From NCBI RefSeq assembly GCF_000258175.1, contig NZ_JH636049.1, positions 2,829,482 to 2,893,481 of the forward strand: a stretch of 64,000 nt of DNA. Reading direction: 5' to 3'. A model generated the notes under the pieces. It was not told the DNA's origin. It saw nothing but the letters and a program-made list of their open reading frames with translations, and did no database searches. The stretch's first letter is position 1; each line of letters starts with the position of its first letter. Source of the stretch: Saccharomonospora xinjiangensis XJ-54 (GTDB lineage Bacteria; Actinomycetota; Actinomycetes; Mycobacteriales; Pseudonocardiaceae). Below are positions 24,253 through 33,064 of the stretch, piece after piece. The translations under genes and the position numbers were made by a program.

Positions 24253-25355
24253 GGGACCTCCAGTAACAAACCGGTCTCGGGGTCGTACCAGCGGCACTGG
24301 CCTGCGGGAATGCACAGTCGCAATTCCGAGGAGGGCTCGGTGCGGAACGCCGCGGGAGCCTGTACTTTCACCGTTTGCCCGCACACCTCGGTGGTCAGTA
24401 ACACGGCGGAGCCGAGCGGTTCGAGCACCTGGAGCGCGCCGCGCACGGTGGCCGTGTCGTCAGCGATTGCCGTGGTGCCGGGCTCCTCCACAGTGACGGA
24501 CTCGGGGCGGATGCCGAGAGTGAGGTCGCTGCCCTTGTAGGAGGCCAGCGCGGGCGGTACCGGCACCGACTGCCCACCAAGATCCAGGCGGAGGGCGGTG
24601 CCGTCATGTCCGACCGTGCCGGTCAGGAAGTTCATCGGCGGGCTGCCGAGAAACCCGCCGACGAACGTGTCGGCAGGCTCGTCGTAGACCGACGTCGGCG
24701 CGGCACACTGCACGACGGCGCCCTCGCGCATCACCGCGACTCGATCACCCAGCGAAAGGGCCTCCACCTGGTCGTGCGTGACGTACAGCGTGGTCGTGCC
24801 GAGTTCGCCGACCAGCTTCTTCAGCTCCGCACGGAACGACAACCGCAGTAGAGCATCCAGATTGGACAGGGGCTCGTCCATGAGCAGCACGTCGGCGTCC
24901 ATAACGATGGCCCTGGCCACGGCCACGCGCTGCCGCTGCCCTCCGGAGAGCTTAGCGGGGTAACGGTCGAGGTAGGGAGTCAGTTGCAGCAGTTCGGCTG
25001 CCCACGCCACCTTGCGGCGCACGTCGTCGGCGCCCACTCCACGCACGCGCAGCCCGAAACCGATGTTGTCGGCGACGGACTTGTTCGGGAACACGGCGTA
25101 GGACTGGAACACCATCGACAGGTTGCGCCGCCGTGGTTCGAGATAGGTGACGTCGCGGTCGCCGATGACGATCTGACCGGAGTCCGGCAGCTCCAGTCCC
25201 GCGACCATGCGCAGTAGCGTCGTCTTGCCACAGCCGGACGGCCCGAGCAGGACCATGAACTCGCCGTCGGCGACCTCCAGTGACACCGCGTCGGTGGCTC
25301 TGGATTCGTTGCCCGGATAGGTCTTGACGAGGTCTTTCAGTACGACCTCGGCCAT
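24249..25355 (-). CDS. Sugar ABC transporter ATPase (UgpC/MsmK type)
   Basis: The 368-residue ATP-binding subunit of a carbohydrate importer. Walker A is GPSGCGKTT, the signature LSGGQRQRVA, Walker B LLMDEPLSNLDA and the switch histidine in YVTHDQVEA. The C-terminal ~120 residues form the TOBE domains typical of UgpC/MalK-type ATPases. The N-terminus (VVLKDLVKTYPGN) is standard. It is the fourth gene of a five-gene minus-strand operon: binding protein, two permeases, this ATPase, hydrolase. The likely substrate is glucosylglycerate or a related glycoside, inferred from the hydrolase. Confidence 0.9.
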   Translation of the reverse strand: MAEVVLKDLVKTYPGNESRATDAVSLEVADGEFMVLLGPSGCGKTTLLRMVAGLELPDSGQIVIGDRDVTYLEPRRRNLSMVFQSYAVFPNKSVADNIGFGLRVRGVGADDVRRKVAWAAELLQLTPYLDRYPAKLSGGQRQRVAVARAIVMDADVLLMDEPLSNLDALLRLSFRAELKKLVGELGTTTLYVTHDQVEALSLGDRVAVMREGAVVQCAAPTSVYDEPADTFVGGFLGSPPMNFLTGTVGHDGTALRLDLGGQSVPVPPALASYKGSDLTLGIRPESVTVEEPGTTAIADDTATVRGALQVLEPLGSAVLLTTEVCGQTVKVQAPAAFRTEPSSELRLCIPAGQCRWYDPETGLLLEVP

Positions 25356-25368
25356 GGCGGTACCCCCC

Positions 25369-26247
25369 TCATCGAAGCGTGGTGCCCCACATGTTCAGCA
25401 GGTATCGGCGCATCAGGAAGATGAACAGCAACGCGGGCACGATCAGCGCGAAGCCGCCTGCGAAGCGGTAGGCGACGGACGCTTCAGCGAGCGACGTCAG
25501 CACCTGGGCAGGCAGGGTGCGGTGGCCGAGCGTGACCACGGTGGCGCCGAGGATCTCGTTCCACGACAGGACGAACGTGAAGATCGACGATGCTGCGAGG
25601 CCGGGTAGCGCGAGCGGGACCACGACCTTGCGCGCGGCTTGCCAGCGGGTGCAGCCGAAGACCTGCGCGGCCTCCTCCACGTCCTTCGGCACCGAGACGA
25701 AGATGCTGGCTGTGATCAGCACGGTGGTCGGGAGCGCGAGCGTGGTATGGACCAGTGTCGTGGCGAACACGGTGTCGTAGACGTCGAGCCGCAGGAACAT
25801 GGTGGCCAGGGGGACCGAGAGGACCACGATCGGCAGAGCCCTGACGAGGAGCATGAACACCCGGTAGCTGTCCTTGCCCTTGAAGGCGTGTCTGGCGAGC
25901 GCGTATCCGGCAGGCGCTCCGACGACGAGCGACCAGAACACGGTGTAAAGGCCGACGAGTAGCGAGTTGCCGAACGCCGGGACGGTGCCCGTGGCTTGCA
26001 CGAAAGCCCGCAGCGTCTCGGTGGAGAACTCACTCGGCACGAGGGGCTTGGGAAACTCGGCCAACGCATCGCGCGAGGAGACCGCCGCGAGACCGATGAG
26101 CAGGATGGGAAGCGCCATGAACAACGTCACCGTTGTGCAGGCCGCCTGCGCGGCCGCGGCGCGCCTGCGCCGTCGCCGCAACGGAGCCCGGTCAACCGGA
26201 GGCAGGACACGCCGCGCCTTCACCGAGGTCGTCACCTGTGTGCTCAT
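25369..26247 (-). CDS. Sugar ABC transporter permease (MalG-like)
   Basis: A 292-residue inner membrane permease with six predicted helices. The EAA loop is readable as EEAAQVFGCTRWQAARKVVVPLALPG, which contacts the ATPase. The short basic N-terminal tail and single first helix before the periplasmic loop fit the MalG type. ATG 26247 overlaps the stop of the other permease gene by four bases (ATGA). Confidence 0.88.
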   Translation of the reverse strand: MSTQVTTSVKARRVLPPVDRAPLRRRRRRAAAAQAACTTVTLFMALPILLIGLAAVSSRDALAEFPKPLVPSEFSTETLRAFVQATGTVPAFGNSLLVGLYTVFWSLVVGAPAGYALARHAFKGKDSYRVFMLLVRALPIVVLSVPLATMFLRLDVYDTVFATTLVHTTLALPTTVLITASIFVSVPKDVEEAAQVFGCTRWQAARKVVVPLALPGLAASSIFTFVLSWNEILGATVVTLGHRTLPAQVLTSLAEASVAYRFAGGFALIVPALLFIFLMRRYLLNMWGTTLR

Positions 26248-27089
26248 CGCGCGTCCTCCGAACCACGCACCGTCCGCAGGTACAGCACCGCGGTGCCGAG
26301 AGAGATGGCGAGCACCACGAGTGCGACGGCGCTCGCCACGGCCGGATTCTGGAGGTTGACGTACCACTCGTAGGTCTCGCCGACGAGCAGCGGGAAGTCT
26401 CGGCCGGTGAGTGCCTGTGCCACCGCGAACGCCTGAAGCGCCAGTATGGTGCGCAGGATCAGCGCCACCTGGAGGCTCGGTGCGAGCAGCGGGAGTGTGA
26501 CGTGCCGCAGCCGCTGCCAGAACGACGCGCCGAAGACCTGGGCGGCCTCGTCGTAGTCGCGGGGGATCATCTGCACGCCTGCGACGACGATCACGAACAT
26601 CAACGCCGTGGCCCGCCACACCTCGGCGACGACGACGGCGAGCAGCATCGTCGCCGGGTTGTCATAGCCCAACCAGGGCAGACCGTGTTCGGAGAGCCCC
26701 AGCGAGACGAGTAACGAGTTCAGGTAGCCCCGGTTGTCAAAGATCGACAACCACACCAGTCCGGCGGCCAGTTCGGAGATGGCGAGTGGCACACACCAGA
26801 GGTAGAAGTGGACTCCGGCGAAGCGGGGGCGTGCCTGCACGAGCAGGGCCATGCCGAGTGAGAGCAGGAGCTGGATCGGCACGACGATCACGATGAGCAG
26901 CATCGTGTTGCGCAGTGCCCGCAGGAAGTACGGGTCTTCGATCAGTCGCAGCCAGTGATCCAGCGTGAGTTCGCCGTCACGGGTGAACGCGGCCAGCACC
27001 GCCTGAACCACAGGCCAGCCGAACAGCGCGAGCATGAGGATGACGGAGGGTAGCAACAGAACCCACGGTGAGCGAGCGAGCCTCGTCAT
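26244..27089 (-). CDS. Sugar ABC transporter permease (MalF-like)
   Basis: A 281-residue permease with six helices and the EAA loop DEAAQVFGASFWQRLRHVTLP. It pairs with the MalG-like subunit to form the channel. ATG 27089 shares one base with the stop of the binding-protein gene (TGATG), a coupled junction. It precedes the second permease gene with a four-base overlap. Confidence 0.88.
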   Translation of the reverse strand: MTRLARSPWVLLLPSVILMLALFGWPVVQAVLAAFTRDGELTLDHWLRLIEDPYFLRALRNTMLLIVIVVPIQLLLSLGMALLVQARPRFAGVHFYLWCVPLAISELAAGLVWLSIFDNRGYLNSLLVSLGLSEHGLPWLGYDNPATMLLAVVVAEVWRATALMFVIVVAGVQMIPRDYDEAAQVFGASFWQRLRHVTLPLLAPSLQVALILRTILALQAFAVAQALTGRDFPLLVGETYEWYVNLQNPAVASAVALVVLAISLGTAVLYLRTVRGSEDAR

Positions 27090-28399
27090 CAAGCCACCTC
27101 GCAGCGATCCGACTGCGGGTCCGGAGCCCAGCACGGGATGCGCAGCTCGTCGAGAATGCGCTGGAGGTTCGCGGCCTGACGGTCCAGAGTGGACCGAATC
27201 GGCTCGCCGTCGAGCACGATGGAGCGGAACGTGTCCTGGAAGACCTTTGTCACCTCGCCCTCTCTCGCGCCGAGCCCGACGGGCGGAAGGGACAGCAGGC
27301 CGTCCTCGGCCTCTTGCTGGCGCCGTACCGCGTCGGCCTCGAGGGTGATCGCGGGTGGCAGCTCTTCGGGGATCACCGCGTCCACCGTGGGGAAGAAGCT
27401 GTTGGAACGCAGAAGCTCGATCTGGGTGCGTGGTCGGCAGAGAACGTCGATGGTGTGTTCAGCCAAAGCCGGATCGGTGCTGCCCTTCGGGATCGCGAGA
27501 CCGGCGACGACTGCCATGTAGCCGAGCCCGTGCGGACCGCGTGGGCTCGGGAGCATGCGCCAGTGCGCCGGATCACGCTCCGGCGCCTCGACGAGCCGCA
27601 CGACGTGGTCCCACGCCATGCGCACCTCACCGGTCTCCAGTGGTTCCTGCATGAAGTCGTACGTGGTGCTGGCGCTGACGCAGTTGGCCCAGAGGTCGCG
27701 AAGGTACTCCCACGCCGTCGCGGCCTCGGCCGAGCGGAACGTGGTGATCTGGCCGCCCGTGAACGACGGGAGCAGGTAACCCTGGGTGAAGCGGTGGAGT
27801 AAGCCTTCCGGCCCTGCCGGGAGTCCGAGCATGGGCCGGTTGCCGTTGGCTTTTCGCGCCGCGATGGCCCAGTCGAGGAATTGGTCGTAGGTGAGCGACG
27901 TGGCCTCGGCGCCCGGCGGGAGGTGTTCGAGTGCGTCGGCGTGTGCGGCGAGCACGTAGCTGGCCGTCGCCCACGGCACATACCAGCTGCGATCGGTGCC
28001 CGTGCGCGCGAGCCGGAGGTATTCGGGCGGCCAGCCGCGATCGCCGAGCCTGCGCAGGAGGCCGGTGACGTCGGTGAGGTAGTCGCCCGCGAGCGGAGCG
28101 AGGTCGCCGTGCAGACCGGCGACAAGGCCGAGCTGAGTGCGACCCGCATCGACCTGACTGCGGACCTGGCTGGTGAATGGGCCTTCCTCGATGGTGACGT
28201 AGCTGACCTCGCCCGGCGTAACGCTCGCCAGTAGTCGCCGGAACCGTTCGGCCTCGTCAACCGGGCGGAACTGCGTCGAGAGGAAAACCATGCCGCCGTT
28301 GCCGGTCGTGGCGAACCCGGTGCAGCCAGCCGCGAGGGCTGCACCGCCGAGTCCGGCGGCACGCAGGAGTGAGCGGCGGCTGAGACCGGCTCTCCGCAT
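27089..28399 (-). CDS. Sugar ABC transporter substrate-binding lipoprotein
   Basis: A 436-residue extracellular binding protein. SRRSLLRAAG is a twin-arginine-like signal and LAAGC the lipobox, so it should be exported folded and lipid-anchored. The mature chain has the length and features of a family 1 solute-binding protein, with aromatic residues around WYVPWATASYVLAA and GMAVVAGLAIPKGS-like segments (the residues here are YMAVVAGLAIPKGS). It is the first gene of the operon. ATG 28399 follows TGGGGGT. A ROK regulator gene is divergent 49 bases away and probably controls it. Confidence 0.87.
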   Translation of the reverse strand: MRRAGLSRRSLLRAAGLGGAALAAGCTGFATTGNGGMVFLSTQFRPVDEAERFRRLLASVTPGEVSYVTIEEGPFTSQVRSQVDAGRTQLGLVAGLHGDLAPLAGDYLTDVTGLLRRLGDRGWPPEYLRLARTGTDRSWYVPWATASYVLAAHADALEHLPPGAEATSLTYDQFLDWAIAARKANGNRPMLGLPAGPEGLLHRFTQGYLLPSFTGGQITTFRSAEAATAWEYLRDLWANCVSASTTYDFMQEPLETGEVRMAWDHVVRLVEAPERDPAHWRMLPSPRGPHGLGYMAVVAGLAIPKGSTDPALAEHTIDVLCRPRTQIELLRSNSFFPTVDAVIPEELPPAITLEADAVRRQQEAEDGLLSLPPVGLGAREGEVTKVFQDTFRSIVLDGEPIRSTLDRQAANLQRILDELRIPCWAPDPQSDRCEVA

Positions 28400-28448
28400 C
28401 GGGACCCCCAGGCTGTGTGGTTCGCACCGCACGACTTTTGTCTAGCTG

Positions 28449-29642
28449 GTGAACATAAGTGGACTGCGCCATCCTGTCAACATGCTCGACACCACTCCCA
28501 CCTCCGCAGGGCACGTGCTCGCCGTGCTGCGCGCGGAGGGGCCGCTCACCCGCCAGGAGCTACAGGAGCGGGTCGGGGTGTCGCGCGTCACGATGGTGGA
28601 ACGTCTCGACGCTCTGCGGAGGGCCGACCTCGTCCGGCGTGCGGGGCACAGGGAGTCGAGTGGAGGCAGGAGGGCTGAGCTGCTCGCCGTCAACGACACC
28701 GGCTTGACAGCGCTGGTCGCCGACATCGGGCAGAGTCACGCGACACTCGCCGTGACCGACCTTCGGGGCACCGTCTTCGCGAGACGCGACGTCTGGCTGT
28801 CTGCACGGCACAGTCCTGATGCGACGCTGCCGATGCTCGTCGGGGAGGGCCGCTCGCTGCTCAGCGGCTCGGGAAGGGCGAGCACACTCCGCGCGGTGGG
28901 GCTCTCCGTCCCTGGGCAGATCGACCACGAAGCGGGCATCACCACCGCGCCTGCCACGATGCGGGAGTGGACGGGCGTGCGCTTGGGGGACCCGTTCGTC
29001 GCCGCGTTCGACGTTCCGGTTCTGCTTGAGAATGACGCCAACGCACTCGCGCTTGCCGACTACTACGCGATGGGAAGGCCGGAGGCGACGGTGGTCGGCG
29101 TGAAGGTGGGCACGGGCATCGGGGCGGGGGTCGTCATCGGTGGCAGGGCTCACCGGGGCGAAACCGGTGCGGCGGGGGAGATCGGGCACATGCGCGTGGA
29201 GGGCAGCGACCGGCGCTGCTCGTGCGGGCGCCGCGGGTGTGTCGCCGCCGAGGCGAGCGGGCAGGCTCTCGTCCGGTCGCTGCGCCCGAGCGGCGCTCGC
29301 TCGGTGGACGACGTCGTGCGGTGGGTCTCCGAGGGCAGGCGCGAGGCCATCGAGGCGGTGTACTCGGCGGGAAAGCTGGTCGGAACGGTGCTCGCCACCG
29401 TGGTGACGATCGTGAATCCCCGCTACGTCCGCCTCGGGGGTGAGGTGGGGGTTCTTCCGCCGTTCGTGGAGGCATTGCGCGCGACCGTGGAGGCAGGCGC
29501 GCATGCCAGCGCGTTACGGAAGCTCGACATCGCGGCCTCCCAGCTCGGTGACAGGGGCGCGTGCGTGGGACTCTCCGGTCTCGTCGCCGACGAGATGTTG
29601 TCCCCGACGGTGGTGGACGCCCTCTGCGGCCGCGCCCCCTGA
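28449..29642 (+). CDS. ROK family transcriptional regulator
   Basis: A 397-residue sugar-responsive repressor. An N-terminal winged helix (LTRQELQERVGVSRVTMVER) precedes a ROK sugar-kinase-like domain with the phosphate loop region VVGVKVGTGIGAGVVIGG, the GEIGHM histidine motif and the zinc motif CSCGRRGC. It should sense a sugar and control the divergent ABC/hydrolase operon. GTG 28449 is given, but ATG 28482 is also possible; neither has a clear ribosome binding site. A 21-bp repeat array begins four bases after the stop. Confidence 0.85.
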   Translation: MNISGLRHPVNMLDTTPTSAGHVLAVLRAEGPLTRQELQERVGVSRVTMVERLDALRRADLVRRAGHRESSGGRRAELLAVNDTGLTALVADIGQSHATLAVTDLRGTVFARRDVWLSARHSPDATLPMLVGEGRSLLSGSGRASTLRAVGLSVPGQIDHEAGITTAPATMREWTGVRLGDPFVAAFDVPVLLENDANALALADYYAMGRPEATVVGVKVGTGIGAGVVIGGRAHRGETGAAGEIGHMRVEGSDRRCSCGRRGCVAAEASGQALVRSLRPSGARSVDDVVRWVSEGRREAIEAVYSAGKLVGTVLATVVTIVNPRYVRLGGEVGVLPPFVEALRATVEAGAHASALRKLDIAASQLGDRGACVGLSGLVADEMLSPTVVDALCGRAP

Positions 29643-29646
29643 AGCC

Positions 29647-29775
29647 GTGTCCGCACCCTGTGCACGGGTGCTTGCACTTTGTGTACGAGTGTCTGCACCT
29701 CCCGCGATGTGTCCGCACCCTCTGCACGGGTGTCTGCACTTCCCGCACATGTGTGCGCACCCTGTCCGCACCCCG
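29647..29775. repeat. 21-bp tandem-repeat array, locus C
   Basis: Six consecutive plus-strand units start at 29647, 29668, 29689, 29709, 29730 and 29751; the third is 20 bases long. They begin GTGTCCGCACCC, GTGCTTGCACTT, GTGTCTGCACCT, GTGTCCGCACCC, GTGTCTGCACTT and GTGTGCGCACCC. The array starts right after the ROK stop. Bases 29776-29865 hold nothing further that I recognise. Confidence 0.85.
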
Positions 29776-29865
29776 AGGCAGGCGCTCCGGATGGTTCCTG
29801 GCCGTGCGCCTGCGCGTGGCCTTTCGGCATCACACCCGCCCGTCCGATGCACGAGAATTCTCGGC

Positions 29866-30375
29866 ATGGACAGCATGGGCGTACTCATCGACGGGTTCGG
29901 GCGTGTCAGGGAGGCGGTGCACGACGCCGTGCGAGGGCTCGGCGCCACCGAGTTGAACCGTCGCATCGACGAGCAGGCCAACTCGATCGCGTGGTTGCTG
30001 TGGCACCTGACGCGGGTTCAGGACGATCACGTTTCCGAAGTGGCCGGACGTGACCAGTCGTGGACGGCGGAGGGCTTCTACGACCGCTTCGGGCTGCCGC
30101 TGCCGCAGGACGACACCGGTTTCGGGCACACGAGCGAGGACGTGGCCTCGGTGCGGGTCAACTCCGCGAAGCTGCTGACCGGCTACCACGACGCCGTTCA
30201 CGCGCACACGATCTCCTACCTGGAGAGCATCACAGAGGCGGATCTCGATGTGGTGGTTGACGAGTCGTGGAGCCCGCCGGTGACGCTGGGGGTGCGGCTC
30301 GTCAGTGTGATCGCCGACGACCTCCAGCACGCGGGGCAGGCGGCGTTCGTGCGGGGGATCGTGCTCCGGCGCTGA
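29866..30375 (+). CDS. DinB-like (mycothiol-dependent enzyme-type) protein
   Basis: A 169-residue four-helix-bundle protein of the DinB/DUF664 group. Metal-ligand histidines are suggested by WLLWHLTRVQDDH (two histidines) and the late DDLQHAGQAAFVRG. Actinomycete members often act as mycothiol-dependent transferases or maleylpyruvate isomerase-like enzymes; the substrate here is unknown. ATG 29866 is chosen by homology of the N-terminus; no ribosome binding site is evident. It is followed by a compact hairpin. Confidence 0.75.
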   Translation: MDSMGVLIDGFGRVREAVHDAVRGLGATELNRRIDEQANSIAWLLWHLTRVQDDHVSEVAGRDQSWTAEGFYDRFGLPLPQDDTGFGHTSEDVASVRVNSAKLLTGYHDAVHAHTISYLESITEADLDVVVDESWSPPVTLGVRLVSVIADDLQHAGQAAFVRGIVLRR

Positions 30376-30427
30376 CCTGCCACGAGGGCGCGGCAACGGG
30401 AGACGGCGCAGGGGCGAGGTGCCGCTG

Positions 30428-30452
30428 GTGCGCTTCGGCCACCGAAGCGCAC
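30428..30452. terminator. Hairpin between convergent genes
   Basis: GTGCGCTTCGG at 30428-30438 and CCGAAGCGCAC at 30442-30452 form an 11-bp perfect stem with a three-base loop, midway between the DinB-like and cupin stops. Confidence 0.7.
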
Positions 30453-30492
30453 GTCGCCCGAAGCCGGATGCGAGCCTGTGCCCGGCCGTCGT

Positions 30493-30885
30493 TCAGGCGA
30501 GAGCGTGGCCCGTGGTGACGTCCACGTGCTCGGGCACGGTCTCGTGCCGGTCACCGACACTGGAGGTGCCGCTGGGCTCGAACAGCAGGATGGCGGCGCC
30601 GTCCTTCGACGACGGCTTGTGCTCGACGCCGCGTGGCACAACGAAAACCGAGCCTCTCGGCAGCACCACGGTGCGCTCTCGCTCGCCTTCCCGCAGTCCG
30701 ATCTGGAGTTCGCCGTCGAGCACGGCGAAGAACTCGTCGGTGTCGTCGTGGGCGTGCCAGACGTGCTCGCCCTTCACCTTGGCCACGCGCACGTCGTAGT
30801 CGTTCACCGTCGTGACAATGCGGGGGCTCCACAGCTGGTCGAACGTGGCGAGGGCTGCTGCGAGGTCGATGGGTGCGTGCTCCAT
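30493..30885 (-). CDS. Cupin domain protein
   Basis: A 130-residue single-domain cupin. The first motif HVWHAHDDTDEFFAVLDGEL gives the metal-binding His, His and Glu, and the second motif PRGVEHKP supplies the last histidine. Such proteins bind a metal and may be small dioxygenases, isomerases or ligand sensors. ATG 30885 fits the fold's N-terminus. It is divergent from the AraC/GATase1 regulator, which suggests a regulatory link. Confidence 0.78.
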   Translation of the reverse strand: MEHAPIDLAAALATFDQLWSPRIVTTVNDYDVRVAKVKGEHVWHAHDDTDEFFAVLDGELQIGLREGERERTVVLPRGSVFVVPRGVEHKPSSKDGAAILLFEPSGTSSVGDRHETVPEHVDVTTGHALA

Positions 30886-30936
30886 CAGTTGATCATCGCT
30901 TCTGCGAGCGTCCCCCGTAAGTGCTACAAATCGCAT

Positions 30937-31980
30937 ATGTCGCAAGAGTCGTCGCAGTCGGCGCATCGCGTGGTCGCCATCGTGGACGACGGGTCGAACC
31001 CATTCGAAGTCGGGGTGGCGACGGAGCTGTTCGGGCTGCGAAGGCCCGAACTGGAAGGCCGGCTGCGTAAACCGTGGTACGAGCTCCGGCTCTGCTCTGC
31101 GACGCCGACAGTGTCGATGCACGCGGGCTTCTTCACCATCTCCGGTATCGCGCCGCTCGAAGCCGTCGAGGAGGCCGACACCGTACTCGTGCCCAACCGG
31201 CCCGACCCGGAGGTGCCGCCTTCGGGGCCGGTGCTCGACGCCGTCAGGACCGCGGCGTCGCGGGGCGCCCGGCTCATGAGCTTCTGCACCGGCGCGTTCA
31301 CTCTTGCCGAGGCCGGCGTTCTCGACGGCCGTCGAGCGACGACCCACTGGCGCTGGGCCGACGTCTTCCGCTCGCGCTTCCCGCGCGTGGACCTCGACCC
31401 CGACGTCCTCTACATCGACGAGGGTTCGGTGCTCACGGCCGCGGGCAGTGCGGCTGCGCTCGACCTCGGACTGCACATCATCCGCAACGACCACGGCGCT
31501 GATGTCGCCAACGCGGTGAGCAGACGTGCCGTGTTCGCCGGTCACCGGGACGGAGGGCAACGACAGTTCGTCGAGCGTCCTGTGGCGCGTCGCGCGGAGG
31601 CTGGCCTCGCGCCGGTGCTCGAGTGGGCCCAGGCACGTCTCGACCAGCCACTGACTGTTCGTGATCTCGCTCGCCGGGCGTCGGTGAGTCCTGCCACCCT
31701 GCATCGCAGGTTCGCGGCCGAACTGGGCACCACGCCGTTGGGGTGGCTGACGGGGGAGCGAGTCCGCCTGGCCTGCCTGTTGCTGGAGAAGGGCGAGCTG
31801 ACCCTCGACCAGGTGGCCGCGTCCAGCGGGCTCGGCACGGCGTCGAACCTGCGGTTGCTGCTGCGCAAGCACGTCGGGGTGAACCCGACCGAGTACCGCA
31901 GGCGGTTCGGTCACCGTCAGCGGCAGCCCTCCTCTCTCAGCGCTCCGTCAACTTCCTCGTCTGTTCACGAAGCGCGTTGA
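30937..31980 (+). CDS. GlxA-like AraC family regulator (DJ-1/PfpI plus AraC HTH)
   Basis: A 347-residue regulator. The N-terminal DJ-1/PfpI-like domain includes the nucleophile-elbow region LMSFCTGAFTLAEAG. The C-terminal ~100 residues are an AraC helix-turn-helix pair (LTVRDLARRASVSPATLHRR and LTLDQVAASSGLGTASNLRL). This is the GlxA arrangement. The ligand is unknown. ATG 30937 begins the DJ-1 domain. The gene's last 44 bases overlap the convergent MarR gene. Confidence 0.87.
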   Translation: MSQESSQSAHRVVAIVDDGSNPFEVGVATELFGLRRPELEGRLRKPWYELRLCSATPTVSMHAGFFTISGIAPLEAVEEADTVLVPNRPDPEVPPSGPVLDAVRTAASRGARLMSFCTGAFTLAEAGVLDGRRATTHWRWADVFRSRFPRVDLDPDVLYIDEGSVLTAAGSAAALDLGLHIIRNDHGADVANAVSRRAVFAGHRDGGQRQFVERPVARRAEAGLAPVLEWAQARLDQPLTVRDLARRASVSPATLHRRFAAELGTTPLGWLTGERVRLACLLLEKGELTLDQVAASSGLGTASNLRLLLRKHVGVNPTEYRRRFGHRQRQPSSLSAPSTSSSVHEAR

Positions 31981-32374
31981 TCGTGCGGGTCACGTAGTCG
32001 GCGATCAACTGCTGCTCCGACTCGGTGTACTGGCTGGTGACGGCGTTCATTGCCGCGGCAAGGTCACGGAAGATCGCGGAGTCACCGCCTTGTCCCGTGC
32101 TGCTGATGAGCACTCGCCTGCGGTCGGCCGGATCGGCATTCCTGCTGGCGAGCCCGGCTCGTTCGAGCCGGTCGATCATGCCGGTGATCGCTCCGGGGGT
32201 GAGGCCGGTGTGTTCGGCCAGCTGTCCGGCCGTGAGCGGTCCGTGCCTGCTGATGAGGGCCAGTGCGCGCTGGTCGCTCGCGCTCAGCCCCAGCCTGGCG
32301 CCCACCGCCTCGTGGAACATCACGACGGCCGCGCTCAACTCCCGTCCGAGGTCGGCATTCCGGGACTCGCTCAT
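31937..32374 (-). CDS. MarR family transcriptional regulator
   Basis: A 145-residue MarR protein: LTAGQLAEHTGLTPGAITGM is the recognition helix region and ADRRRVLISSTGQG the wing. The 3' end overlaps the GlxA-like gene on the other strand by 44 bases. The gene is divergent from a membrane protein gene, with a palindromic candidate operator between them, suggesting it represses itself and that gene. Confidence 0.85.
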   Translation of the reverse strand: MSESRNADLGRELSAAVVMFHEAVGARLGLSASDQRALALISRHGPLTAGQLAEHTGLTPGAITGMIDRLERAGLASRNADPADRRRVLISSTGQGGDSAIFRDLAAAMNAVTSQYTESEQQLIADYVTRTINALREQTRKLTER

Positions 32375-32396
32375 GGTTGCACTTTACCGCGCCATA

Positions 32397-32421
32397 CGTT
32401 TTACTTCACTAAACTAAAACG
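32397..32421. promoter_or_regulatory. Candidate MarR operator
   Basis: A 25-base imperfect palindrome: CGTTTTACTTCA, one central base, TAAACTAAAACG; ten of twelve positions match symmetrically. It is AT-rich against a GC-rich background and sits between the MarR gene and the divergent membrane gene. Confidence 0.6.
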
Positions 32422-32436
32422 AATGAGGTGGTCGCC

Positions 32437-32979
32437 GTGCGTGCCAAGTTGTCGAGCGAGGTCACGCTCGCCTCGGAGGTGCTCGTGTGGACCTGGCGCT
32501 TCTATCTGAGACACATCGGCGTGATCGTGGGGCTTTCGTTGCTCCCCGGGATCCAGCGGCTCGTCGTTGTCACCTGGCAGGAGGAGATCCCGAGCGGTGT
32601 CTCGATGGCCTCCGAAGTGGCTGTCGGCGCGGTGCGGTTGGTGTTGCTCGCGCTGATCGTCCGCTGGGCGTTCGACGGCGTCGAGACGTCATGGGCACAA
32701 GCGGGCCGGTTCCTGCGGAAGCACCCGATGAGCCTGCTGTTCCACCTCGGCTTGCTCGGGGCGGGATTCGTGATCTTCGACCTGCTCACCGAGAAGCTCG
32801 TCGGTGCCGCGGTGCCGGAGTCCGCCAGGGACGGCTACCTCGGCGTCCTGCTTATCGTGAAGAACCCGACCGTCATCGCGCTGGCGAGCGTGTGGCTGGT
32901 GGGCGTCGTGATGCAGGCGCTCAGCGGGGGAAGCGCACCGCGGGCGCGGCGATCGGAACGCGGCATCGCGGCCAGGTGA
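32437..32979 (+). CDS. Hypothetical membrane protein under probable MarR control
   Basis: A ~180-residue protein with four to five hydrophobic helices (FYLRHIGVIVGLSLLPGI, VGAVRLVLLALIVRW, SLLFHLGLLGAGFVIFDL, VIALASVWLVGVVMQAL). I do not recognise the family. GTG 32437 is preferred over GTG 32428 because AGGTGG then has suitable spacing. The C-terminus is basic. It is divergent from a MarR gene with an operator-like palindrome between, so it is probably induced by a toxic small molecule. Confidence 0.65.
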   Translation: MRAKLSSEVTLASEVLVWTWRFYLRHIGVIVGLSLLPGIQRLVVVTWQEEIPSGVSMASEVAVGAVRLVLLALIVRWAFDGVETSWAQAGRFLRKHPMSLLFHLGLLGAGFVIFDLLTEKLVGAAVPESARDGYLGVLLIVKNPTVIALASVWLVGVVMQALSGGSAPRARRSERGIAAR

Positions 32980-33064
32980 GGCCAAGCGAGGTCAGGGGGC
33001 CGCCGCCGCAGGGCCGACCGTGTCGCCTACGGCGAGCGCTGTGACGGTCTGCCAGGATGAGGTC

